64,000 nt of DNA from Neospora caninum Liverpool (GCF_000208865.1 NC_018387.1:124001-188000), one strand, 5' to 3'; positions 12,628 to 24,322 are shown, counted from the first letter of the stretch. Notes: a model not told the origin generated them from the sequence alone. Translations and numbers: made by a program.

Positions 12628-12835
12628 CACACACATAAATATCCATTAGATACAGATGTATATCCGAGGAAAGAGAGATTTCGTTGTTGCTGGAGCATGG
12701 CCTTAATGATGATTCTCGAAGTGTCTCGCATGTTTTTTCCCCAGGTTCTCCTTTTGGCACTACAGCCACCCGCCCCTCTTGGAGCGTCTTCGCGCGATCG
12801 AAGCGATCCAAGAGAAGGAAGAGAAGGAAAATTGA
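9186..12835 (+). CDS. STE24: CAAX prenyl protease 1 (STE24/ZMPSTE24), 6 exons
   Basis: Exons 9186-9755, 10323-10448, 10969-11131, 11558-11748, 12256-12413 and 12745-12835 close in frame to 432 residues, the normal length for this family. STE24 is a multi-pass ER membrane zinc metalloprotease that removes the C-terminal tripeptide of prenylated CAAX proteins. The zinc motif HEMGH spans about 288-292 and is made by the exon 3/4 splice. The third ligand is the first Glu (about 367) of NEFEADAFA. Other signatures are [30 protein letters not shown] and the C-terminal [13 protein letters not shown], which matches the human C-terminus closely. The N-terminus ([22 protein letters not shown]) aligns with the first membrane helix of the family, fixing the start. 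The protein ends in EEKEEKEN rather than a recognisable ER-retrieval signal. Identification is very secure. Confidence 0.95.
9958..10104. repeat. Compound TA microsatellite in STE24 intron 1
   Basis: Runs of (TA)n are interrupted by TATG, TTTATA and GTATAC variants. The tract lies in the first STE24 intron. Confidence 0.9.
11184..11353 (+). repeat. Polypyrimidine minisatellite in STE24 intron 3
   Basis: About 170 bases are almost purely C and T, built from variant copies of CTCATTCTCCCTC and TTTCTCGTTCTCCCTCTTCC-type units (12 and 18 bp higher-order spacing). The tract lies in the STE24 intron 11132-11557, upstream of its 3' splice site. Such homopyrimidine mirror-like tracts can form triplex DNA; here that is only a possibility. 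Confidence 0.85.
12584..12625. repeat. (TA)n microsatellite in STE24 intron 5
   Basis: An uninterrupted run of about 20 TA units lies between STE24 exons 5 and 6. Confidence 0.95.
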
Positions 12836-13177
12836 TTTTTCCAGCAGTGCGCGCATGCGGTCGCCGTCCCGTTTTTGCCTCCCCTGAGTTCCTCGCTGTG
12901 AGGTGCCTCAGTTTGCATCCCGATGTGTCTTCCCAGAACGCTCTCCTCAAGACGGGACACATCTCGATCCCTGCCCGTGTTTTTATATCGACTGAGGACA
13001 AAGCGCATGCAGGCTGTGCATGCAGTGACTGCATGCACCAGCTCTGTTCCTTCACATGAAATCAGAAACTGCTCGTGGGAAGATCCCTTTTTCCTTGCTT
13101 TGCTTCTTAGCGCGACAATCTTGCGATCCCAAGTTTCCTTTATTTCCGCACCAGCAGCTACCCAGGCAGGCACCTAC

Positions 13178-13223
<46 letters not shown>

Positions 13224-13965
13224 TTCACACATTATATATAATATCTATAGATATGTGTACTGGTTCGTGTCTATGGCCCACCGATTTACGATCCTTACAG
13301 CACGCAAAACCCTCCATTCACTGGGGTGATTCCACTCTTGCAGTGATGGCCTCCTCGTCCAAGAAACGGGTCCTCGCAATGATACAAATTGATGCGTCGA
13401 GGGCGTGGGGTTGGTAGCCCTTTCGCACTTTCTTCAGGTTTTTCTGCTTTGGAGGCTGGAGTGTTGGAGAGGTACGCAGTGCGGTGGACTCTGCAAAGAC
13501 GTGCACTCTTTTTTAGAAATTGCCTGCCGGCTGGAGCGATCGCAAATGCAAGACGCGTAGACGGGTTGCCATTTCTCAGGGGTTTTCTCTGGACAGAGTT
13601 TGAGTTTTGTTCAACCCACAAAAACTCACAAAGACAAAGTTTTTCTCCGCAGAGAACCTCTCCCCGAGATTCTTCGCGCAGGCGTGGACAGAAAAGGAGA
13701 TCGCGTTAATTCTTGGGAAAACGACTTCCGAATCCCAATATAGATTGGTACAAAGAAGTTACCATTTCCGTACAAAGCCGGCATTAAGAACACCCGAGAC
13801 GGCGGCCAGGATCCAACAGGAGCCGAAGAAAAAACGGAAAAGCAGAAGACGGAGTCACACAGGCCAGTTGAAAAGAGAGACACAACGCTTCAAAGATGCG
13901 GAAAGACGGGATTCCGCATTCGAAAAAAGCTTCAGTCAAAACTGCCAACTTTGAAAGAAGCGTAT

Positions 13966-14004
<39 letters not shown>

Positions 14005-14702
14005 AGCATGAAATTTTTCGGGGACCTTTGTGCCTTGCAATAGCCGTACACGGAAGAGACACGTGGAAATCTGTTGGCAAGAGTTTCGCGCTTGCAAGGT
14101 TAAAGCGTGCATTGTTACGCGACGCGTGACATCCACAAAGGAAAGGCGAGTGTACAGAAAAACACGTATTCCGACTTCTCTACGTCCACAGGAGAAACTG
14201 ATACACATAAAACGTCCCTTTTTATAAGCACCCACAACGCCCAGAAGGCGCGCCTCTAGCCTCTCAGCATGCGCAGTGCGTCTGCAAGCATTCTGCGGAA
14301 CTCCCCACGCATCTCCAAGAGATACACACATCATACAGGTGGACATACACAAAGGATAGACGCCCTTTGGCAGAAGGAATTTTCAGAGACTGCGCGTTAG
14401 AACAACTTGAGCACGCATACGAATCGACGAAACAGGGCACATGCTTCATTCGTCTGAAGAACCCTGCAGGTTCCACACCACGGTTTCCGGGCGCATGCGG
14501 CACGAGAGACACTCGGTCTCCCCGTGCGCGCGCACCTAGAGAGCTGCCATCTGAAGAGAAAGCCAAAAAACTGACCAGGTAACAGAAAAACGTCCCATTT
14601 CCATCTCTGCTTTCTTTTCCCCCTTCGGAAGAACACACAGCCACCGTGTCCGCAGTGAAACAAACCACCCACGGAAATGCGCACATCTATATAGAAATGG
14701 GC

Positions 14703-14740
<38 letters not shown>

Positions 14741-14969
14741 CATATATATATACATATTTCATATATATATATATATATATGTATTTCATGTTTGGCGAGC
14801 ACGCATCCCCCCCCGGTCCCCACCCAGGGAACTTGAACAAGCATAAACAGATTTATCGATGCTTGCTCGTAACACGATTTTTACTTGCATTGAGAGAGAC
14901 GTGCACTGTGTGGGACGCGTTTCGTTGTTAACAGAAGCTTGTGTGTCGTATTGTCGCCTTTTTGCGGGG
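12836..14969. other. Convergent spacer with three TA microsatellites
   Basis: The stretch lies between the STE24 stop and the 3' end of the multi-pass protein gene. It holds (TA)n tracts at 13181-13220, 13968-14001 and 14705-14780. I see no coding exon and no structured RNA; both 3' untranslated regions should lie here. Confidence 0.55.
14705..14780. repeat. Compound TA microsatellite
   Basis: Two (TA)n blocks are separated by TTTCATATATATACATATTTCA. The tract sits in the intergenic spacer just downstream of the multi-pass membrane protein gene. Confidence 0.9.
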
Positions 14970-17900
14970 TTACAAGCGGGGGGACAGCGACGACGTTGGA
15001 GGGAGGGAGTCTGCTCGCCGATTCTCCGGTTCGCTTTCGGACACCAAAGAGCCTCCGCTTCGCACCGAGGCCGGCTTCGTTGGAGAAGAAAACATCCGGA
15101 AAGGCAGGCGCTGCCGTCCTTGAAGACTCTCCGAGCGGAACGCGTCTGCGCCACTTGTCATTCGCGCGTTCATGGATTGCTGTCTGAGAAGAAACCAAGT
15201 CACAAAAAGTCGGAGGCACCCAGGGATACCGAGCTGGAGACGCGTTTTTTTTGCAAGATCTGTAAAGAGTCTCGTGGAAAGCGACATAGACAAACCGGCT
15301 CCCCATGCCAGACTCTCCACACAGGCACAGAGGGAGAGATTTATATCGACATACAAACGCCTCTGCACATATCCATCTGTGTTTATACCTACACATAGAC
15401 ACACGTATATGTAACTGTTTGAGCCTGTATCCGTGAAACGTGACAGATGATGGGATTGCGGGTGCATGTGTGTAGGTCTCAGTTGACTGGGAGATGAGTG
15501 TGGGCGCCTTATCGAACCCGAGACACATTTCGAACTTCTGCAGACCGGCACTGCATGCTTACCTGCTCTCGAGGCCATATCGGATGTATCGACTATTCAT
15601 TTTCAGTTCGCGGAAAATGGGAGCGAATCCGACGACGATTCCGAGGAGAAATCCAACGACGGAGCCCACTGCAGAGAGCCAAACGAGACCAAACGGCGCA
15701 TGTAACCTAAAAACCACAGGCTTGCCGCTCCCGGAGAGTATGCATACACACGCCGCGGAAGTCACGGAAACCAACCGCGCGCTGACTCCACGGCGAGAAA
15801 GAGAGCGCGCCACGCGGCTCAGTTGGTGGCAGATCGACCGAATCTGTTTCATACGACCAGTGGAAGCTCTCTGGATTTCCACTCTGCAGCGAGACCATCC
15901 CACGAGGCGAAGTCTAAGAGCGAACGCGCGAGGAGAGGCGGGAAGACACCTTGTCCAGACAGGCGTCTCCCTCGGCCAGGAGAAAATGCGGAATCAGCGG
16001 CAGAGACAATGCGCGACGCCGGCACAGGCGACGAGGAGGAGCTCGTGACGACGAAAAGCACGAATCGGCGAGAATGCCTGAGAGACTCACGGTCGTCGAA
16101 CTCCCCTAGGAGGCTGGAAAGAGCGAGACGCTCTCTCCAATTCGCCAAACTTAACTTACGGGATATCGATAGACCCCCAGGACTGATGAGTGCGCCAATC
16201 GACGCTCCCGTTAGTAATCCACCGAGAGCGCCGACTCCAGCCCCTCGCTTGCCGAGGAGAACGACAGACGCCGCGAAAGCCATCAGGCCTCCTCCGAGGT
16301 AGAGCGCGCCTGGCCAGCAACTCCGCACGAGGCCGCCCGTCAAGCCTCCGACAAGCAACCCTGAAAAAACGGAAAACCGCCGCGCAAGTTGAAAAACCCT
16401 CTCGACGCCTGCATGCACTGCTGATACTCAAAACGCGTTGCTTCACATGCACAGAAATCCAAAATCGAACCGCATGCATGCGCCTCAAGAAAAGGAATAA
16501 GCACCTGGACACATCGCAGTCTTTTCCCCCCCTGTGAGGATGCAGAAGGCGCTTGCTGGTTGCCACCCCTTTCTTCGCACACAAGAAGACGCTCTACAGA
16601 GACACGTGTCCTTCTTCTCAGCATGGGCTCGCCTAATGAGCGAGGCAGTCGCATCGACGTGTCGCTGCACAGCCCTCGCGCCCGGCAACTGGGTGTCTCC
16701 ATCAGAAACCTGTCGTCCCTTTCGATATGCATGCATCTCGTTGCCTTTCGACGTATTGCAAACACGAGCTCAACCTGAGAGCAATGGGACGACCTCTTTA
16801 GACCCCTCCTTGGCTCTGTGCATTCCAGAGTCGTCTGACCGGTGTCTCTCTCCATCTACGAGTCTCAATTTCTGTGTGTCTTAACCCGTCTCTGTCGTTT
16901 TTCACGTGCTATTCGCAGTCCCTCGATCTGAAATGGTGCGAAGGAAAGACCGGAATTGACAGCGGAATGCGGAATTTGCCTTGGAGCGTGAAAAAACATT
17001 TTGCATGTCTCCAGGAAGGCAGACGCGTGGTGAACGAGGGCAGAGAGTGCTTGCGGCCACCTACCGAGCCCAGAAGAGAGGAGAAGGGCGAAGCCGCCTC
17101 CTCGGAAGAACATGGAGGAAAAGAATCCCTGGAAAAGGCAGCAGAAAGGAGCAGAGAACGGCTCTCAGGTGTCACTGCAAACGAGCAGACAGCACGAGAG
17201 GCGCGTCAAAAAAGAGAAGCTGAAAGTCTCGCTCCTCGGCGCCGCGACGTCTAGGCGGGCGCAAACGGGCTTCGGCCCATACCCAAGACGTCCGCGAATA
17301 AGGGCGTAGAGGGAAGAACAAACACGCGAGAAAAGACGAAAGGAAACTCCAGCAACAAATGGAAAAAAGATAGACCGGTTCTCTCTTGATGATTATACAA
17401 AGAGCAAACGAAGCTGGCTGTTCGCCTCTCCAGAGAGGGATCACATAGCGCCGCATAGAAAAAAAAAGGAGAGGAAAAGGGGAACAGAGAAGGATGCGGG
17501 CAGCCGAACGCACGATCACTTAGCACAATAGAACTTGGATCCGATCTAAACCAGTAGTCCAACGCGTAGTGTATTCTCCCCAGAAAAGGGGAGTTTGTAT
17601 ACACGTAGGAATCTCATTTTATATAATGTGTAAGAGGAAGTCTAGCTTCATTTGCGACCTGATTGGTACTGCATGCCTCATCATATACTGTTGCCATCGA
17701 AAGGGTACCGTCGCAGTCCTCCCATCAACGAGCACTGCCAAAATCATCTCGACCTCAAGAAGTCTTTAGACACGCCAGAGGTGTATCTGTCCCTCAGAAC
17801 GCGGCGATTTCTTGGCGCGTACAGAAAGCAAAAAATACAACACAGGATCTTTCACGTTTCCTTGAACATAGACTGGTTTTGCTTGAGAGGCCTCGCAGAA

Positions 17901-19861
17901 CCTCACCTTGGAGAAAACATGGGACATCAACACTGCAGCGACGAGGACGGCGATCGCGCAGGTGACAAAGCTGGTAACGCCACCGAGAATAATTGGGACG
18001 CAGTCGCATCGATTGATGCACGACGCAGAGTCCTGAAGAGGGAAAGCGTTCTCAGAAAGCGAGAGGGGAAATGGTCTTGTGTGGGCGGCTTTTTGGAGTT
18101 TTCAGACGTTGTCGTGCGGGGCTACAGCACGTGCACGAACCTGGGAAACGCCCCCCTTATAGCAAGAAAAAAGAGGGTTTTTCCCCGGAGGCAGGAAAGG
18201 AAACGAGATAAATGGAAGCCTGGCACATTTATATCTGTCACTTCCCTCTGATTTCTTCGCCGGGCTACACAAGTCCCCGACCTAACTCCCGCACAGAAAA
18301 AACGGACAGGACGAGCTCCAAGACGGGGGGGGTGGCGGAGTCGGCGAGGCGAGGCCAGAACCGAAAAGGAGATACAGGAGAGACACGCGGGACGAGAATA
18401 TTACGTAAAGGACGCCAGAGAAAAAGAAGCGATCCACGGGAAACATCATCTCACCTGTTCCTCATGTCCCACAATTTCCACATCTGGGGCCGGAACGGAT
18501 TCCGCAACGACGGGAATCGTGGGCGACCCTCGCGGCGTCAAATAGCGGTCAGTCCGTGTCTCTCGTGCGTCCGTGTGTCCGGATACGTCGCGCCTGGCCT
18601 CCACTTTCCGAACAGGCTGCTGGGTAGTGTTCCTTCCTAACTGCACGCCCTCAGCTGTCGGAACTTGCCGATGCGAGACAGGCTCCACTGCCACTGTCTG
18701 TACACCTGGTTCGGCCTGTGCACTCGAGGCAGGTGCACTCCACTGCCCCGTAGTCGCCGGCGTCGCAGGCGAAGCTCGCGAGAGAGCCACGCCAGAAGCT
18801 ACAGAGATGCTCTGTGCTCTGGCTTCCGCGGGGGGCGCCGGATCCGTCGCAACCAGCGGAAGAGCGGGCACGGTTGTTGCAGCTGGTGCGGGAATAGAAG
18901 ACGCAGGACCAGCGATCTGTGCTGAGGCGCCCGCTGCTCCCGGCTGGGGAGACGCGTGCACGGCACTGTTTGAACTCGGCAGCGCAGCAAGAGCGGGTAC
19001 GCTCTGCAGGCTCACCTGGTCAGGGACCGCCTGGACTACCGGCGTAAGTTGCGCTGGGGCCGGAGAAAGGCCGGGGAGGGGAGCGAGCGTGGGCTGAGCA
19101 GCAACCGGCGACGCAGGGAGGGGCTGAGTGAGCGCTGCGGCGCCGAGCGCGGCAGTTCCCGCTGGAAGGGCCAGATGGGGTGTAGGCGCAGTTGCAGGAG
19201 GAAGTGCAGTCGACGGGACGCCGTAGCCTGCAGGGACCGACACGGCCTCGGCGCGGTTGTTGATGTCCGAGAGGGAGCGTGCGGCGAGAGGGAAGCGAAC
19301 ATCGACGTTACTTCCGGGGGCAATCGACGTCGGTGAGACGCTAGAGGCAGGTGTATTTGGAGGCGCAGCCTGGAGCGCTTGAGCACTCTGATCTGAAAGG
19401 CCAAGCGTCGCACCTGGCGTCGGACCTGACGTCGGACCTGGCGTCGGACCTGGCGTCGGACCTGACGTCGGACCTGGCGTCGGACCTGACGTCGGACCTG
19501 GCGTCGGACCTGGCGTCGGACCTGGCGTCGGACCTGGCGTCGGACCTGGCGTCGGACCTGGCGTCGGACTGGATGCGCCCTCGAAGGTGTACGGCACGGA
19601 AGAGAGCAAAGACGTCGAAGCGCCTGGCACTTGCGACATCACCCCAAGGGGAAGGGAAGCACCCGTCTCCGCAGGCGGGTTTGTCAGGAACAACCTTCCG
19701 CCGCCGGCCTGCGGCGCGTGTGGCCGCAGCGCGCGCGCCTCTTCCCGCTGTACCGACGACGGCCAGCGAACGCCTGCGACGCCTCGGGTGGCAAGGAAGA
19801 AGACGCCGAAAAGGACGAAAAAGAGGCACCGAGGCACGAAACAGCGTCGAAAGTCTGCCAT
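14970..19861 (-). CDS. Unrecognised secretory multi-pass membrane protein with GPTP repeats, 6 exons
   Basis: Exons on the minus strand are 19861-18455, 18032-17907, 17128-17065, 16360-16160, 15668-15563 and 15183-14970. All splice phases agree and the sum is 705 codons. Residues 1-30 form a signal peptide ([19 protein letters not shown]). Residues of about 65-470 are Ala/Pro/Ser/Thr/Val-rich and include a GPTPGPTS tandem. Exon 2 carries a hydrophobic helix ([20 protein letters not shown]). Exons 3-5 encode glycine-zipper-like hydrophobic segments such as [31 protein letters not shown] and [14 protein letters not shown], suggesting three to five membrane passes. Exon 6 is a polar Ser/Arg-rich tail ending SSLSPRL. 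I do not recognise the family. A signal peptide, a disordered extracytoplasmic region and closely packed helices would suit a dense-granule, rhoptry or surface-compartment protein, but that is inference. Exons 2 and 3 are short and supported mainly by phase and hydrophobic character. Confidence 0.7.
19412..19570 (-). repeat. 12-bp tandem repeat encoding Gly-Pro-Thr-Pro/Ser
   Basis: About thirteen copies of GGACCTGGCGTC (plus-strand sense) with a single common variant, GGACCTGACGTC, are arranged without gaps. On the coding minus strand they give GPTP and GPTS tetrapeptides. The array lies in exon 1 of the multi-pass protein. Because the unit is a multiple of three, expansion or contraction keeps the frame. 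Confidence 0.95.
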
Positions 19862-21480
19862 CTTCAAGTGGAACTGCCACGAACAACGGAAGAGCAAAGA
19901 AAAAGTACCGGAACCCCCCCCCCTCCCAGGGACGGAGAGCCTCAATCTGTGAGAGAACCGCTCAGCTGTTCTCGCGCTGGCTGCAATAAGGATTCAGCAT
20001 CGTCGGGGAAACTCCCGAATCGACCGGAGGAGATCGTCGGGGTTGCGAAACCGTTTGTGTCGAGTCTTTTGAACACGAAACGCCGAATCGGGCCGCGATG
20101 CGTTCTCAGGCGGCGCTCAGCAAGCGACGCCATCCACCGGCGACTCGAGCTTACGGAACCGCGCGTAAAGTGTGAGACGCTGGCCTCGTCCACGTCTGGG
20201 CGGCAAAAGAGCACAAAAACAGGAACAGGGGGAGGGAACGTGAGTGAGGAGAGGGGGAGAAGATGCGGGGGGGAAAAGGCGAAAAAACAAAACGCACACC
20301 CTCGCTCAAAAAAGAGGACGGCTCAAAGAGACGGCCGATAACGGAGCGTCGCTTTGCCTCTCTCTGCGGCCACAATCGATGCAGAGGGTTCGGACGGGCG
20401 CCACCAAAACGGTTTGGACGTCGTCGACCGAAGTTTCGACACCACGAAAGACGTGAAAACAAAACAGGAAACAACGTAAATGGGACTCTGACACGCAAGG
20501 TCCTCACAAACCCAGGAACAGCCAGGGGTGGTGAAAGACAGCTAGCCTCCAACCACCCAAGAGGGGACGTGTTTCGACGCGCGCGCGTTCCCGTCGCTCT
20601 GGGAAACTCGAGACCGAAAATCGACGCTGCAGCGGTCGGGCGTCCAACCTGGATTTCTCTCCGAAAGACCAACTTCGAGAGAGCGGCGGATAACTCCAGA
20701 ATAGGGGGCGAAGGAAGGAGAGAAAAGGAGCGCTTTCAAGCGAGCTCACGAGAGCCTTTCACAAAAAGGCACAACAACTCCGGCACACTCTCTCGCACGG
20801 TGTCCTTGGAGCCGGACGGACTCTCCCGCGCCGGAGCGGTTTGCATGCAGCGGAAAAACGCGAACGGCAAATCGACATGCACGCGAACGAGGCAAAAGTG
20901 CGGTCTGCACAGGGGCTCCGCGCGGGAGAAGCCGTTCTTTTTCCCCGCGCTTTTCCCCGTTCCAAACAAAAACCAGAGACAACGTCGAAGCCGGGACTTC
21001 CGAAACTCCGACGCCTCCTCGCGTTCTTCGCCGTCTCTCTCTACCCTCCAGGGAAAACGCGGTGTCACTTTGTTCTTTATTTCTTCTTTCCCGCGTGACT
21101 TCAAGAGTTTTGGTAACGCGTTCCTGTGACGAGGCGTTGTCGGCTCCGCACGTCATCCCCTCCAGGGAGACTCTCTTTTTCACCGCGAGTTCTTCGTGCC
21201 CGCGTCGGCCTCCCGGCGCGTGGCGACTTTCGGTCCCAGGCTGTTCCTTCTCTTGACTCCACGCTTCTTCCCTTCACGCTTTCTCCCTCCGTCCACGCAC
21301 AGCAACCCGTTGTCCCGCTCTGTTTTCTCTCCGACTTGTCCCTTTCCCTCCCCGTTCGTCTTCTTCTCGTCGCTCTGCTGTCCGAATCGGGCGGAAGGCA
21401 ACACCACTCTCACAGCGGGGTTTTCTCGGCACGCTCTCTCTATGGATTGCTCCTGCCCCCTTCTCTAGCGGCGCGTGCAG
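19862..21480. other. Divergent spacer between multi-pass protein gene and CFIm25
   Basis: The divergent starts are 1.6 kb apart. Open frames on the plus strand (19631-20341, 20263-21129) are Lys/Arg-rich and lack recognisable features. A shared promoter region and two leaders are the simplest reading. Confidence 0.45.
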
Positions 21481-23145
21481 ATGGAAGGCCTCGACGACTC
21501 TGAGCCTCCTCTCGCAGAGGCTTTCCCGTCTTCCTCCCCTCCGGCGCGGTGCGTCGAGGACCCGTCGCTCGGCGCCGCCGTCTCGCCACCCGGCGCCTCG
21601 GATGGCCTTCCCAGTTTCGAAGACGAGTACGACGTCCTCGCAGATCTCTCCAACCTCGACAGGCCTCAGCCTTTCTCCGAGCCGCCGGGGATCAATGCGG
21701 AAGAGCCTTCTCTCTCTTCGCCCTCGGCTGCTGCGACAGGGCAGGGCGATCGCGCGCCGGAGCCCGCTGCGACGACCGCTGCGACGCACCACCCAGACAG
21801 CCAACAGGCGAAGCATTCTTCGCGCCGCGAGGCTCGTCAGCCAGACTGGTCCGTGTACGCGGCGTCCGCGTACGAGTCGCAGACTGACACCGCCCTCGAA
21901 GGCAAGTGGGAGTTCCTGTCTGCGCGAAGCGACCGACCCCAGGCGGCGGCGCTTTTGCGGAAACGCCTGACCACGTACCAGCGACAAGGCCTGCGGCGGT
22001 CCGTCGCCCCCGTCTTCTTTTGTCACCTCCGGGAGTATCTCCACCTCTTGCTTCTCTTGCATCGCGAGGAACGGCGATACTCGCTTTTCACGTTCAAATC
22101 CAAGAGTTGGGAGCGGCCGGAAGATGTGCTGGAGCGTAAGCTGGAACGCGTATGCACCAAGCACCGGTCCGAAGTGGAGAAAAGCTCCAGTTACACCTGG
22201 GTAGCTGACCAGCGAAGCGAGAAAGTCGCAGCGGAAGTCGGCGAGTTCCTCGGCGAACTGTGGAAATCGGAATTCGACGAGGAGCCGCGACCTTTCCTCC
22301 CGCCCCACGTCACGCGCCCGAAAGAAAAAATCCGACTCTACCAGGTACCCCGCTGCCTTGGAGCGCCCCCCTTTCGCTCCCTCCCTCGTCTTCCCTGTTC
22401 TCTCTCTGTTGGTCCCTTTTCTGCGAAACTCGTCTCGACGCCACCTACACCCCCTGACAACTGTGGATGCCGATGCACATGCGTGTATAGGCAAACACAT
22501 GCCCCGACTCATGCGATATATGCATATATATATATATATATTTATAGGTATATATATATATGTATATACTCGTATCTGCTTGCGTGGTGAGATGCTGTGT
22601 GTATGGATGCGTGGCTGGGTGTCTCTTGGAACCTTGTGTCTGGGTCTTTTTCTCCTTTTGAGTCGTTTCTTGCGGCCGTGCCTCTGTGTGGGTCTCTGGC
22701 CCGCCCGTTCCCGCGGTGGCCTGAATCTGAAGTCCAGAAGAGAGGCCTTTCAGCTGCGACTTTTCGCATCTCTCCCTCCTCTGCCGCGCGTTCTCTGCAG
22801 GTGCTTCTGCCGCCGACGTGCTCTTTTCGCCTGCCGCCGGCGTTCTCTCTCGCCGCCATTCCGCTCTGCGATCTGCGGCCGGAGATCCACGGCACCGCCT
22901 TGGCGGGGGTGGCTCACCTCGTCTCGCGGTTCCGCTTTCGTCTGCTCGCCCCCTCGCTGGAAGCGAGTTCTCTGTCCGGCAGTCGAAACGCGCCGGGAAG
23001 AGACGGGCTGGAAGACGAGTTCTCGGCCGAATTCCTCGAGGCCCTGGAGCGGATGAACACCTCGCAGGACACGGAGGCGCTAAACGGCCAAGACGCTCCC
23101 GAGGAGCTTCCCCCCGAACTGGCGGCTCTAGCAGAAGAAGACTGA
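21481..23145 (+). CDS. NUDT21: Cleavage factor Im 25-kDa subunit (CFIm25/NUDT21-like), 2 exons
   Basis: Exons 21481-22344 and 22801-23145 join in phase 0 to give 402 residues. The human subunit has 227. The family is an RNA-binding, catalytically inactive Nudix protein of the pre-mRNA cleavage and polyadenylation machinery that recognises UGUA. Residues of about 155-330 follow the human protein segment by segment: YQRQGLRRSVAPV matches the GMRRTVEGV strand, the HVLLLQ strand is LLLLLHRE, WKSEFDEEPRPFLPPHVTRP matches the [20 protein letters not shown] block, EKIRLYQV matches EHKKLFLV, and AAIPLCDL plus HLVSRFRF match the C-terminal APLFEL and LLSRFNF. The Nudix-box helix (about 208-225) has lost the Gly-Gly turn and its usual acidic pattern, as expected for a non-hydrolase. 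About 150 acidic/Pro/Ala-rich residues precede the domain and about 60 acidic residues follow it, both absent from the human protein. The assignment rests on pattern alignment from memory. Confidence 0.8.
22524..22568. repeat. TA microsatellite in CFIm25 intron
   Basis: A (TA)n tract interrupted by TTTATAGGTATA lies in the only intron of the CFIm25 gene. Confidence 0.85.
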
Positions 23146-23668
23146 AAAAAAGACTGGATCCAACTCACAAGTCTCCATCGTTGCGCCGCCGTGCCGCCTA
23201 CCAGCGACCGCCGATGCCAACTGCACAGAACAACCTGCGGTGTACAAAGAGAGCGCGGCGCGAGAGGGGAAGATTTCCCGGCTTTCGAGACGCGCACCAA
23301 GTCGACGAGACTCCAAAGAGCACAGGCGAAGGAAGAGAGGGAGAAGACGAAAAGGTGAACGTGGAACGCCGAGAACTAAGAGGCAGAACGCAAAGGCGAG
23401 AGAAGACATGCAAGGTGAACAGAGAAATTTCAGAGCTGTCAACAGAAGGTGCGAAGGAGAAAAGGACGTGAAAAAGGATCCAACACCCCAACGATGGTCC
23501 CCTGCTTTCTCGGACTGTGCCGGAAGAAAAGTTTTTCGATGCACAAAAGAAGGAACCTTCGCGTCGTCTTCGGTGCATGCGCTGCTGGACCGAAAGCGCC
23601 ACACGGAAGCGTTTCATATATATATATATATATGCATATGCATCTATGGATGAATGTGCGTGTCTAGA

Positions 23669-23670
<2 letters not shown>

Positions 23671-23713
<43 letters not shown>
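23671..23713. repeat. (TA)n microsatellite
   Basis: About 21 uninterrupted TA units lie 3' of the CFIm25 gene. Confidence 0.95.
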
Positions 23714-23715
<2 letters not shown>

Positions 23716-24206
23716 CTATGCATATATGGGGCTTAGTTTGTGTTGGTAAACATACGGGGTAGGTCTGTTTTCCTGCAAATATGCATGTATAAAGTATACG
23801 TACATGTGTATACATGTATGGCCGGTAAACCGCCTATCATATATATATCTTTATTTCCCGGTTTTTTTCGTGGGAGTCGAGGAATCCGTTGCCATCTCTC
23901 ATGAGGTTTGTTTGTTGAGGCCGAACGGCAATTCCTTTTTAAGTTTTTCTCGAGACTCCTGAACAGATTTCGGCAGCCGGGCCGAGCTCTTCCATTTCTT
24001 CTGTTTCGACTGTCTCCTCTCGCTACCCGGCGTCGTTTCTTTTTCCACGTTTGTCCGTCCGTATCTCTAAATCGATATCTCCGGCTCCTCCCTGTTTCCT
24101 CTCCTCGCGTCTCTCATCGTCTCCCTTCTGCTGCCGTGCTCTACTTCTTTCTCGTCTCGCAGTGGACGCTGACAGGAGGCAGCCAAAAAAAAGCTTTCCC
24201 CCTCTT

Positions 24207-24322
24207 TTTTTATTAATTAAAATTTCAATGTTCTAATGAATCTAAATCCTTTTGCTTTCAGTTTTTCCTTGAAATGTACTAAAGAAGTTTCTATTATTTT
24301 AATTTATTCTTAAATATTAGCT
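24207..24322. other. AT-rich island, candidate organellar DNA insertion (NUPT/NUMT)
   Basis: About 115 bases are roughly four-fifths A+T, with abrupt edges against GC-rich flanks (GACAGGAGGCAGCC to the left, GCTCGCGCCACGCTGG to the right). The composition is unlike a microsatellite: it is non-repetitive. On the minus strand about 27 codons, rich in Lys and Phe/Ile, are open and end in TAA near 24224. That composition resembles apicoplast ribosomal-protein genes. Coccidian nuclear genomes are known to carry many fragments of organellar DNA. The source organelle cannot be named without a search; it could also be a chance AT-rich 3' untranslated segment. Confidence 0.4.

Noticed and set aside
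19351..19989. 212-codon plus-strand frame with a Ser-Asp-Leu-Ala repeat
   Set aside because: It is the antisense reading of the 12-bp array. Any tandem repeat with a unit divisible by three stays open in several frames.
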